Assembly (NCBI RefSeq): GCF_014636775.1
Contig: NZ_BMEQ01000003.1
Location: 1 to 64,000, forward strand
Direction of reading: 5' to 3'
From: Kocuria dechangensis
GTDB lineage: Bacteria; Actinomycetota; Actinomycetes; Actinomycetales; Micrococcaceae
Length of the DNA: 64,000 bases
The notes under the pieces are model-generated. The model was not told the origin of the DNA and searched no databases. It was given only the letters and a program-made list of their open reading frames with translations. Positions 35,711-42,893 of the stretch are shown one piece after another. The translations under genes were made by a program, and so were the position numbers. The stretch's first letter is position 1. Every line of letters starts with the position of its first letter.

Positions 35711-37105
35711 ATGGGATGGCTTGATCGTCAGCACACGGTGGCGCCGCCGGGCTTCAACCGCTGGCTCATACCGCCGGCCGCCCTGGCGGTGCACCTGTGC
35801 ATCGGCCAGGCCTACGCGACGAGCGTCTACAAGACCGCCCTGGTCCAGCACTTCGACGCGAGCCTGACCCAGATCGGGATCATCTTCTCCATCGCGATCG
35901 TCATGCTCGGGCTCTCCGCCGCCGTCTTCGGCACCTGGGTGGACACCAACGGGCCCCGGAAGGCCATGTTCGCCGCGGCCCTGTTCTGGACGGGCGGCTT
36001 CCTGGTCGCGGCCGTGGGCATCTTCACCCGCCAGCTGTGGCTGGTCTACGCGGGCTACGGGTTCATCGGCGGCATCGGGCTCGGCATCGGCTACATCTCG
36101 CCGGTGTCCACGCTGATCAAGTGGTTCCCCGACCGCCCGGGCCTGGCCACCGGCATGGCCATCATGGGCTTCGGCGGCGGCGCGCTGATCGCCAGCCCCG
36201 TCTCCTCCGCCCTGCTCGGCCTCTACGACCCGAACTCGGGCACCGAGGGCTGGGTGGCGAGCGGGGACGCCGTCGGCAAGCTGTTCCTGACCTTCGCGGT
36301 CGTCTACTTCGCCTACATGATGTTCGGTGCGTTCACCATCAAGGTGCCCGCTCCCGGCTGGCGGCCCGAGGGCTTCGACCCCTCGGCGGTCAAGAAGCAG
36401 GCGCTGGTGACCACCAACCACGTGTCCGCCCGCAACGCGATCCGCACCCGGCAGTTCTGGCTCGTGTGGGTGGTGCTGTTCTGCAACGTGACCGCGGGCA
36501 TCGGGATCCTCGAGCAGGCGGCCCCGATGATCCAGGACTTCTTCCGCCAGGCCGACGGCGCCTCCCTCGTGACGGCCGCCGTGGCCGGCGGGTTCGTCGG
36601 GCTGCTGTCCATCGGCAACATGGGCGGGCGGTTCGTGTGGTCCTCGACCTCGGACCTCGTGGGGCGCAAGCGGATCTACCTGATCTACCTGGGCGTGGGC
36701 GCGGTCCTCTACACCGTCCTGGCGCTGTTCGGCTCCGCCTCCACGATGCTGTTCGTGCTCCTGGCCTTCGTCATCATCTCGTTCTACGGCGGCGGGTTCG
36801 CCACGGTGCCGGCCTACCTGCGGGACCTCTTCGGCACGTTCCAGGTCGGGGCGATCCACGGCCGGCTCCTCACGGCGTGGTCCGCGGCCGGCGTGGCCGG
36901 GCCGCTGATCGTCAACGCCTTCCTCGACGCCCAGGGCACCCCCGGCGAGCTCACGGCCCAGGCCTACCAGCCGGCCCTGCTCACCATGGTGGCGCTGCTC
37001 GTCATCGGCTTCGTGGCCAACCTGCTGATCACGCCCGTCGACGCCCGCTACCACGAGCCCGTGGACCCCGCCACCGGCGCCCCGGTCCTCGCGAAGGAGA
37101 ACTGA
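35711..37105 (+). CDS. MFS transporter of the oxalate:formate antiporter (OFA) family
   Basis: A 464-residue twelve-helix carrier. The N-terminus PPAALAVHLCIGQAYATSVYK is characteristic of the OFA family, followed by GTWVDTNGPRKAMFAA as the loop 2-3 motif and KWFPDRPGLATGMAIMGFGGGAL, typical of monocarboxylate-type carriers. It likely exchanges or imports small carboxylates such as oxalate or formate; oxalate-catabolic enzymes are not nearby, so the substrate is open. ATG 35711 follows GAGGAGTGGG. A 34-residue membrane peptide gene starts two bases after its stop with its own ribosome site. Confidence 0.83.
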   Translation: MGWLDRQHTVAPPGFNRWLIPPAALAVHLCIGQAYATSVYKTALVQHFDASLTQIGIIFSIAIVMLGLSAAVFGTWVDTNGPRKAMFAAALFWTGGFLVAAVGIFTRQLWLVYAGYGFIGGIGLGIGYISPVSTLIKWFPDRPGLATGMAIMGFGGGALIASPVSSALLGLYDPNSGTEGWVASGDAVGKLFLTFAVVYFAYMMFGAFTIKVPAPGWRPEGFDPSAVKKQALVTTNHVSARNAIRTRQFWLVWVVLFCNVTAGIGILEQAAPMIQDFFRQADGASLVTAAVAGGFVGLLSIGNMGGRFVWSSTSDLVGRKRIYLIYLGVGAVLYTVLALFGSASTMLFVLLAFVIISFYGGGFATVPAYLRDLFGTFQVGAIHGRLLTAWSAAGVAGPLIVNAFLDAQGTPGELTAQAYQPALLTMVALLVIGFVANLLITPVDARYHEPVDPATGAPVLAKEN

Positions 37106-37106
37106 C

Positions 37107-37211
37107 ATGAGCCGAGCACGACTCGCCCTGGGCTGGGTGCTGGTGGGCGTCCCCCTCGCCTACGGCGTCCAGCAGACCCTCACGAAGGTCTTCGCCCTCT
37201 TCGGCGGGTAG
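37107..37211 (+). CDS. 34-residue membrane peptide, MFS small-subunit-like
   Basis: A short gene beginning MSRARLALGWVLVGVPLAYG with one hydrophobic helix (about residues 6-21) followed by QQTLTKVFALFGG. ATG 37107 has GAAGGAGAAC (37092-37101) before it, and the gene begins two bases after the stop of the OFA-type carrier. As I recall, tiny proteins annotated as MFS transporter small subunits occur beside OFA carriers in other bacteria. It may therefore assist or regulate the carrier in the membrane. It is easily missed because of its length. Confidence 0.68.
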   Translation: MSRARLALGWVLVGVPLAYGVQQTLTKVFALFGG

Positions 37212-37220
37212 GGCCCGTCA

Positions 37221-37261
37221 GGGATCAGGGATCAGGGATCAGGGATCAGGGATCAGGGATC
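37221..37261. repeat. 7-bp tandem repeat (GGGATCA x ~5.9)
   Basis: Five perfect copies of GGGATCA and a partial sixth lie between the membrane peptide and the convergent threonine aldolase gene. Copy number is prone to slippage. No hairpin terminator is visible in the gap (37212-37333). Confidence 0.9.
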
Positions 37262-37333
37262 CGGGGCCGCGGCAGCGGCCGGCGCTCCGGCCCCCGCGCC
37301 GGCACGGGCGCCGGCTGCGCAGAGCGGCTGCGC

Positions 37334-38398
37334 TCAGCGGGCCATCTCCTCCCGCAGCGCGTCCACGAAGCCCTGGACGTCCCGCGGCGAGGTGTCCCAG
37401 GAGCACATCAGCCGCACCTCCCCCGTGGCCTCGTCCCACACGTAGAAGGCGTAGCGCTCCTGCATCCGGGCGGTGACGTCCGCCGGCAGCACGGCGAAGA
37501 CCGCGTTGGCCTGCGGGGCCTGGGTGACCCGCACCCCCGGCACCTCGGCGAGGCCGTCGGAGAGGCGGTGCGCCATGCTGTTGGCCCGGCGGGCGGCCGT
37601 GACCCACAGGTCCCCGGAGTACAGCGCGAGCAGCTGCGCGGAGACGAAGCGCATCTTGGACGCCAGCTGCGTCGAGAGCTTGCGCACGAACCGGGCCTGG
37701 CGCACCGCGTCCGGATTGACGACGACGACGGCCTCCGCCCCCATCAGTCCGTTCTTGGTCCCGCCCCAGGAGACGACGTCCACGCCGGCGTCGGTGGTCA
37801 GCTCCCGCAGCGGGACGTCGAGGGCGGCAGCCGCGTTGGCCAGGCGCGCGCCGTCGAGGTGGACGGTCATGCCCTTCCCGTGGGCGTGGTCGCACACCGC
37901 CCGCAGCTCCTCCGGGGTGTAGAGCGTGCCCAGCTCGGTGGACTGGGTGACCGTCACGACCCGCGGCTGGGCGTGGTGCTCGAAGCCGAAGCCGTGGGCC
38001 TCGCGGTCGACCAGTTCGGGCGTGAGCTTGCCGTCCGGGGTGGGCACGGGGAGCATCTTCACGCCGCCGACCTTCTCGGGGGCGCCGCACTCGTCGACGT
38101 GGGCGTGCGCCGTGGCCGTGCAGATCGCCGCGTCCCACCGGTCCGTCATGGCCGAGAGGGCGACGACGTTCGCGCCGGTCCCGTTGAACAGGGGGTAGCA
38201 GACGGCCTGCTCCCCGAAGTGGCGCCGGGCCACGTCCTGCAGGGCCTCGGTGTAGGGATCGGCGCCGTAGGCGCCCACGTGTCCTTCGTTGGCGGTCGCC
38301 AGCGCCTGGAGCACCTCGGGGTGGACCCCGGCGTAGTTGTCGCTGGCGAAGCCCCTGCGGGCGGGGTCGTGCAGGCGGGGAACGGCGGGCTCGGTCAC
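37334..38398 (-). CDS. ltaE: Low-specificity L-threonine aldolase family protein
   Basis: A ~354-residue fold-type I PLP enzyme of the threonine aldolase/beta-eliminating lyase family. It splits L-threonine or allo-threonine to glycine and acetaldehyde. It shows FASDNYAGVHPEVLQAL near the N-terminus, FNGTGANVVAL, VHLDGARLANAAAAL for cofactor contacts, and the PLP-binding Lys in SWGGTKNGLMGAEAVV. The ATG at 38404 directly touches the ribosome-site GAAAGGG, so the GTG at 38398 (MTEPAV), with six bases of spacing, is my preferred start. It is monocistronic and divergent from a protoglobin gene. Confidence 0.82.
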   Translation of the reverse strand: MTEPAVPRLHDPARRGFASDNYAGVHPEVLQALATANEGHVGAYGADPYTEALQDVARRHFGEQAVCYPLFNGTGANVVALSAMTDRWDAAICTATAHAHVDECGAPEKVGGVKMLPVPTPDGKLTPELVDREAHGFGFEHHAQPRVVTVTQSTELGTLYTPEELRAVCDHAHGKGMTVHLDGARLANAAAALDVPLRELTTDAGVDVVSWGGTKNGLMGAEAVVVVNPDAVRQARFVRKLSTQLASKMRFVSAQLLALYSGDLWVTAARRANSMAHRLSDGLAEVPGVRVTQAPQANAVFAVLPADVTARMQERYAFYVWDEATGEVRLMCSWDTSPRDVQGFVDALREEMAR

Positions 38399-38584
38399 AG
38401 GCATCCCTTTCGGACGGTCGGCGGTGCGCCGGACGGGCTTCGCACTCTATCGGAGCCCTCCGACCCGCGGTCCGTCACACCCGGACCGCATTGCGGTTCC
38501 CCTCTGCCGTCCCGGTGCCCGCTCGGCTACCGTCAGTGGTCCCAGGGCTGCCCGTCAGGGGCGGCCGGGGCACCGGACGGGGGA

Positions 38585-39190
38585 ATGATGAGCGCGGAAC
38601 AGCAACGGAGCATCCCGGGCTACGACTACGGCTCGGACGAGCTCGCGGCGTCGCCCGTGACGCTCGAGGACCTGGAGCTGCTCAAGCAGGCGGTCCTGTT
38701 CACGGGGGAGGACGAGCGGTACCTGAGGATGGCGGGCGACGTCCTCGAGAGCCGGACGGAGCAGGTCCTCGACGTCTGGTACGGGTTCGTCGGGGGCCAC
38801 CCGCACCTGCTGCACTACTTCACCGACACGACCACAGGCGAGCCGGACGCCGAGTACCTGGCGCGCGTGCGTGAACGGTTCGCCCAGTGGATCCTCGACA
38901 CCTGCCGACGCCCCTACGACCAGGCGTGGCTGGACTACCAGCACGAGATCGCCCTGCGGCACACCGACAAGAAGAACCGGACCGACGGTGCGCTCGGCAC
39001 CCCGCCGCTCGTCCCGCTGCGGTATCTCATCGCCTTCGTCCACCCCCTCACGGCCACCATCAGGCCGTTCCTGGCGGAAGGGGGACACCCCGCCGACGAG
39101 GTCGAGAAGATGCACGGCGCGTGGTTCAAGGCGGTGACGCTCCAGGCGGCCCTGTGGAGCCACCCGTACGCCCGGGAGGGGCGCTTCTAG
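38585..39190 (+). CDS. Protoglobin-domain protein
   Basis: A 201-residue single-domain protoglobin, a heme protein that binds O2, CO or NO. It matches the family in length and in segments such as LLKQAVLFTGEDERYLRMAG, WYGFVGGHPHLLHYF and WLDYQHEIALRHTDKKNRTDG, whose His (IALRHT) is the expected heme ligand. It has no attached signalling domain, so it may act as a gas scavenger or nitrite/NO-active protein. Two adjacent ATGs (38585, 38588) follow GGGGGA. It has its own promoter region between it and the divergent aldolase gene. Confidence 0.85.
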   Translation: MMSAEQQRSIPGYDYGSDELAASPVTLEDLELLKQAVLFTGEDERYLRMAGDVLESRTEQVLDVWYGFVGGHPHLLHYFTDTTTGEPDAEYLARVRERFAQWILDTCRRPYDQAWLDYQHEIALRHTDKKNRTDGALGTPPLVPLRYLIAFVHPLTATIRPFLAEGGHPADEVEKMHGAWFKAVTLQAALWSHPYAREGRF

Positions 39191-39254
39191 CGGTGCACCG
39201 GCGGGCCGGCCCGCGCGCGGGGCCCGGCACCGGACCATCCGGGCCGGGGGACGG

Positions 39255-39647
39255 TCAGTGCTCGGGGACCGTGGCGACCGCCTCGATCTCGACGAGAGCG
39301 CCCGGTCGTGCCGGTGCGACGGCCAGGACGGTCACGGCGGTGCGGCGGCCGCCCCACACCGACCCTGTCGCGGCGTAGGCCGCTCCGGGGTCGACCCCGG
39401 GGGCCAGGCAGATCGTCAGCTTGGCGACGTGCTCGGGGCCCGCCCCGGCCTCGGCGAGCACGGCGAGCACGTTGCGCAGGGCCTGCTCCGTCTGCGCCTC
39501 GAGTCCCTCGAGCAGGGCGCCGGCGCTGTCCGTGCCGTTCTGCCCGCCGACGTAGAGCGTCGGCCCGGCCGGGGCGATCATGCCCTGGGCGAAGGCGGGG
39601 CTGCGGTGCAGCTGTGGCGGGTCGACCGGCGTGGGCTCCGCGGCCAT
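39255..39647 (-). CDS. RidA family protein (Rid/YjgF/UK114)
   Basis: A 130-residue RidA-like protein. RidA enzymes hydrolyse reactive enamine/imine intermediates made by PLP enzymes. It shows LHRSPAFAQGMIAPAGPTLYVGGQ, the entry region of the family, and ALVEIEAVATVPEH at the C-terminus. Where canonical RidA has an Arg near residue 105, this one has GSVWGGRRTAV, so activity on imines is uncertain. ATG 39647 follows AGAAGGGA; the frame extends to 39734 without a ribosome site. Three 30-bp repeats lie upstream. Confidence 0.82.
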   Translation of the reverse strand: MAAEPTPVDPPQLHRSPAFAQGMIAPAGPTLYVGGQNGTDSAGALLEGLEAQTEQALRNVLAVLAEAGAGPEHVAKLTICLAPGVDPGAAYAATGSVWGGRRTAVTVLAVAPARPGALVEIEAVATVPEH

Positions 39648-39740
39648 GGTGGTGTCCCTTCTCTCGGATGCTCCCCGAGTATCCCGCCGGTCACCGGCGC
39701 CGCACCACCCCTCAGCGGGGCCGGGCGGGAGCACCGCGGC

Positions 39741-39830
39741 CGGCCGTCCCGGGCAGGGCCCTCACCGGCCCGGCCGTCCCGGGCAGGGCCCTCACCGGCC
39801 CGGCCGTCCCGGGCAGGGCCCTCACCGGCC
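39741..39830. repeat. Three perfect 30-bp tandem repeats
   Basis: A 30-base unit beginning CGGCCGTCCCGGGCAGGGCC occurs three times in direct, gap-free order at 39741-39770, 39771-39800 and 39801-39830, with a partial continuation after it. It lies between the ridA start and the end of the next minus-strand gene. Each unit contains CCGGG and GGGCC self-complementary segments. There are no spacers, so it is not a CRISPR. Confidence 0.95.
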
Positions 39831-39861
39831 CGGCCCGGGACGGCCCACCGCGGCGGCGCCG

Positions 39862-40245
39862 TCACGTCCGCACGGGCGTCCTCTCCCTGTCGGCGGCCGC
39901 CGGTCCGCCGGTGGCGCACCCGGCGCCCACGAGGGCGGTGAGGAGGATGAGCGCCGTCAGCGTCGGCGACGACAGGGGCGGCACCGGTCCGTGGCGGACG
40001 ACCTCCTCGCGGAGGGCCGGGCTCCCGGGCACGACGGTCGCGGCGGCGCCGTTCACGACGTCCCCGGCCGCGATCCTGACGTCCCCCGCGGTCGCCGGAG
40101 CGGCGGCGGCGCGGAGGACCTGGTGGTGGACGGCTGCCCCTGCCCAGGGGGCGGGCTCGGCGGCGCTCGCCGCGGAGGAGCCGGAGGCCGCCGTCCCGGC
40201 GGCCAGCACGAGGCCGCAGAGGCCGCGTCGGATGTCCTTGCGCAT
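39862..40245 (-). CDS. Small secreted protein with C-terminal hydrophobic segment
   Basis: A 127-residue protein with a signal peptide (residues ~1-29, GLVLAAGTAASGSSAASAAEP), an Ala/Val-rich middle region, and a hydrophobic stretch at about 95-110 (LTALILLTALVGAGC) before a charged tail. That C-terminal anchor-like layout recalls wall-sorting signals, but no LPXTG is present. ATG 40245 follows CAGGAG. The next gene upstream on the same strand also encodes a secreted low-complexity protein, with a hairpin between them. No family is recognised. Confidence 0.62.
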   Translation of the reverse strand: MRKDIRRGLCGLVLAAGTAASGSSAASAAEPAPWAGAAVHHQVLRAAAAPATAGDVRIAAGDVVNGAAATVVPGSPALREEVVRHGPVPPLSSPTLTALILLTALVGAGCATGGPAAADRERTPVRT

Positions 40246-40272
40246 GGTTGAACTCCTGAGGTGCTGAGGGGT

Positions 40273-40293
40273 GCCCGGCCCTCAGGGCCGGGC
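40273..40293 (-). terminator. Hairpin between two secreted-protein genes
   Basis: GCCCGGCCCT and its complement flank a single base (40273-40293), downstream of the minus-strand gene that ends at 40335. Confidence 0.5.
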
Positions 40294-40334
40294 GAAGGAC
40301 TGCTGCTGCCGCTCAGAGGGCAGGGCAGTGCTCA

Positions 40335-41648
40335 TCAGTCAGGAGTGCATCCGGGGTCGGAGGCGGGCGGAAGCGGAGGCTCGTCGGCGCCCCGGGCGCG
40401 GGCGGGCTCCCCGTCGGCCGCGGTCCCGCCGCAGAACTGCACGGAGAAGCGGTCCGCGGGCATCCCGGTCCAGGGCCCGGTCTCGGCGTCCCCGGACGGG
40501 GAGCCGGAGCCGCCGGAGGACGCCCCGGCCGGTCCGGGGAGGGACGTGCTGCCGGCCCCGGGACCGGATCCGGGGCCGCCGTGGAACGGCGCGGCCGCCG
40601 CGGCCCGGTCCGCCGGCGGGTCGGGGACGGCGCCGGCCGGCGCCCAGGCATGGCCGGGCGGGAACGCCGGCTCGACCACCGGGCGGTCCGCGGCCGTCCC
40701 GAGGGCCGCGCGGGGAGAGGACGGGGGAGCCGGGGGAGCCGGGGGTGCGGCGGGGTCGGCGCCGTCGACGCCCTCCGGGCCGGTGAGGGCCGGCGGGCCG
40801 GGCGCCCTGCCCCCCGCCGGAGCAGCCCGGGGCTCCAGATCGGGCTGCGTCCCGGACGGCGTCGTCGGGCCCCCGGCCGTCGGCGCCGCAGGGGCCGGGC
40901 CCGCGGGGACGTCCGGGAGCCCGATCGTCGGCGGCGACGGCGCTGCGGGCGGCACCGTGGCCGGAGGCGGCGACGGGACCACGTCGCCGAGGACCGGCGG
41001 GACGACCTCCCGGACGGCGGGCTCGAGGACGTCCTGGGCGACGGGTTCGACGACCTCCCCGACGACAGGCGCGGTGACGGTGTCGTCGACGACCGCCGTG
41101 ACCGGGGCCGTGACAGCGCGGACGCCGTCCGTGACGTGGTCCGCGGTCTCCAGCGTGTCCCGGACGGTCGTGGCGGTGGGAGCGGGAGGCAGCATCTCCC
41201 GGACGACCGGGGCCGTGCCGAGGGTCTCGTCGATGACGGCCGTGACCGGTTCGGCGACGGCACCGGCCGTGCCGGTCGCCTCGTCGACAGGGGCCGGCGG
41301 GTCCTCGAGGAGATCCCCGGCGTCATCCCCGGCGTCGCGGACGGTCGAGGTGGTGGTCTCCGGAGGGACGACGTCCTCGGCGACGTCCTCGGCGGCGGGC
41401 GCGGAAGGCACGACGTCCTCCACGGCCGCCGTGACCGGCTCCTCCGCCGGAGCCGGGACCGGGTCCGGCACCGGGTCCAGGACGGGGCGCACCAGCTGGG
41501 TCACGGAGTCCTCGGCGGGCGCCGGGCCTGGGAGCTCCGCGGCGTCGGCACCCGTGGCGCCGACCAGCAGCCACCCCGCGGCGGCCAGGCCCGAGGCCGC
41601 CGCCAGGCGCAGGGAGGCTGCGAAGGAACGGCGCTTCGGGCTCTTCAC
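40335..41648 (-). CDS. Large secreted Pro/Ala/Val-rich protein
   Basis: A 437-residue protein with a signal peptide (residues ~1-36, cleavage near ADAAELP). The mature part is low-complexity. The first half repeats short segments such as AVTAPVTAVVDDTVTAPVV, AVIDETLGTAPVV and TTVRD, with V/T/A/P alternation; the second half is Pro/Gly/Ala-rich with acidic patches. Two Cys stand near the end (FCGGT and PGCTPD). There is no membrane anchor or catalytic motif. The start is GTG 41648 behind GAGGAGGTG. It may be a surface-exposed or matrix protein; the family is unknown. Confidence 0.65.
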   Translation of the reverse strand: MKSPKRRSFAASLRLAAASGLAAAGWLLVGATGADAAELPGPAPAEDSVTQLVRPVLDPVPDPVPAPAEEPVTAAVEDVVPSAPAAEDVAEDVVPPETTTSTVRDAGDDAGDLLEDPPAPVDEATGTAGAVAEPVTAVIDETLGTAPVVREMLPPAPTATTVRDTLETADHVTDGVRAVTAPVTAVVDDTVTAPVVGEVVEPVAQDVLEPAVREVVPPVLGDVVPSPPPATVPPAAPSPPTIGLPDVPAGPAPAAPTAGGPTTPSGTQPDLEPRAAPAGGRAPGPPALTGPEGVDGADPAAPPAPPAPPSSPRAALGTAADRPVVEPAFPPGHAWAPAGAVPDPPADRAAAAAPFHGGPGSGPGAGSTSLPGPAGASSGGSGSPSGDAETGPWTGMPADRFSVQFCGGTAADGEPARARGADEPPLPPASDPGCTPD

Positions 41649-41798
41649 TGCGGCACCTCCTCGGGGGCTCGGCGCCCGTCGGGCAGGACGGGGGTGCTCC
41701 CAGGCTATGAGGGCGCCGACCGGAAACTCAATGTGGTTCGATCCACCGGTGTGCAGAAGACAATCCGTGACTCCGGGACGGCCTGCGCCGGGCTCTGC

Positions 41799-41804
41799 TA
41801 GCTT
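41799..41804 (+). promoter_or_regulatory. -10 element for a leaderless mRNA (NUDIX gene)
   Basis: TAGCTT ends 6 bases before ATG 41811; no Shine-Dalgarno sequence is present. Confidence 0.48.
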
Positions 41805-41810
41805 CGGCCC

Positions 41811-42209
41811 ATGCGCACCGTCCTGGCCGCCGCCGCGGTGATCACGCGCGCGGACGGCAGCCTGCTGCTGGTCCGGCGCGGGAAGGCGCCCCAGCGGGGC
41901 CGGTGGACCGTGCCGGGCGGCTCGGTGGAGATCGGCGAGACCCTCGAGCAGGCGGCCGCGCGGGAGGCGTTCGAGGAGACCGGCGCCCGGGTGCGGGTCG
42001 AGCGGGAGCTCGGCACCGTCCTGGTGCCCGGAGGGGCGGACGTCGTCTACGAGGTGCACGACTTCGCGGCCACCTGGACGGGCGGCGCCGTGCGCGCGGG
42101 CGACGACGCCGACGCCGTCCGGTGGGTGCTCCCGGAGGAGCTGCCGCTGCTGGAGACCACCGACGGTCTGCTCGGCCACCTCCGCCGCTACGGCGTCCTG
42201 CCCGGCTGA
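41811..42209 (+). CDS. NUDIX hydrolase
   Basis: A 132-residue NUDIX protein. The box [20 protein letters not shown], followed by ETGA, fits GX5EX7REUXEEXGU fully (about residues 37-59). Such enzymes hydrolyse nucleoside diphosphates linked to another moiety; small single-domain members are often ADP-ribose or oxidised-nucleotide pyrophosphatases. The substrate is not predictable. The gene appears leaderless. Its stop lies 80 bases before a DUF2867 gene with similar leaderless layout. Confidence 0.88.
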   Translation: MRTVLAAAAVITRADGSLLLVRRGKAPQRGRWTVPGGSVEIGETLEQAAAREAFEETGARVRVERELGTVLVPGGADVVYEVHDFAATWTGGAVRAGDDADAVRWVLPEELPLLETTDGLLGHLRRYGVLPG

Positions 42210-42277
42210 GCCGGCCGCCCCGGCGCGCCGGGCGGAGTGTCCGCCGAGAACCCCTCGTTCCGACCGCGAACGCGTGC

Positions 42278-42283
42278 TTGGAT
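42278..42283 (+). promoter_or_regulatory. -10-like element for a leaderless mRNA (DUF2867 gene)
   Basis: TTGGAT ends 6 bases before ATG 42290. There is no ribosome site between them. Confidence 0.38.
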
Positions 42284-42289
42284 GGGCGC

Positions 42290-42763
42290 ATGGCACAGAC
42301 ACGCGGCTTCTACGTCGACACCGTCGAGCGCACCACCACCGCGGGACAGGACGCGGTCTGGGCGGTCGTCGAGGGCATCGGCGGCGAGCGCGGCTGGTAC
42401 AGCACGGACCCCGTGTGGTTCGCCCGGGCCGCGGCCAACCGGCTGCACCTGCCGCCCTCACGGCTGCGCCACCGCGCGGACCCGGACCGCCTCGCCGAGG
42501 GGGAGCGCCTCGACTGGTGGACGGTGGAGGCCGTCGAGCGCCCGCGCCGGCTGCGGCTGCGCTCCGTGGTGCGGATGCCGGGCCAGGCCTGGCTGGACAT
42601 CAGCCTCGAGCCCGGCCCGGACGGCACGCTCGTCTACCGCCAGACCACGGTCTTCCGGCCCGCGGGCGCCGCCGGCCGCGCCTACTGGTACGCGCTGCTG
42701 GCCCCGCACCGGGCGGTCATGGCCCGCCTCGCGGCGGACATCCTGCGGCACGCCGAGGGCTGA
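42290..42763 (+). CDS. DUF2867-family protein
   Basis: A 157-residue protein resembling the DUF2867 domain, a START/SRPBCC-like fold often fused to NAD-dependent epimerases. Typical pieces are GERGWYSTDPVWFARAAAN, GERLDWWTVEAVERPRRLR and the end FRPAGAAGRAYWYALLAPHR. Here the domain stands alone. The ATG at 42290 probably initiates a leaderless mRNA. The function is unknown; it lies between NUDIX and putA. Confidence 0.72.
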   Translation: MAQTRGFYVDTVERTTTAGQDAVWAVVEGIGGERGWYSTDPVWFARAAANRLHLPPSRLRHRADPDRLAEGERLDWWTVEAVERPRRLRLRSVVRMPGQAWLDISLEPGPDGTLVYRQTTVFRPAGAAGRAYWYALLAPHRAVMARLAADILRHAEG

Positions 42764-42893
42764 ACCTCTTCCCCGCGGGTCCGCACGGTCGTAGCGTGGA
42801 CGCACCGGCCACGCTGACGCCCGGCGCATGCGGCCGGCGGCCGAGGGAGTGCCTCGTCCCCGCCGCCGGGCGGACCCGCAGGAGAGTGCCGCC

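Noticed and set aside
39741-39830. CRISPR array
   Set aside because: The 30-bp units abut directly with no spacers and there are no cas genes.
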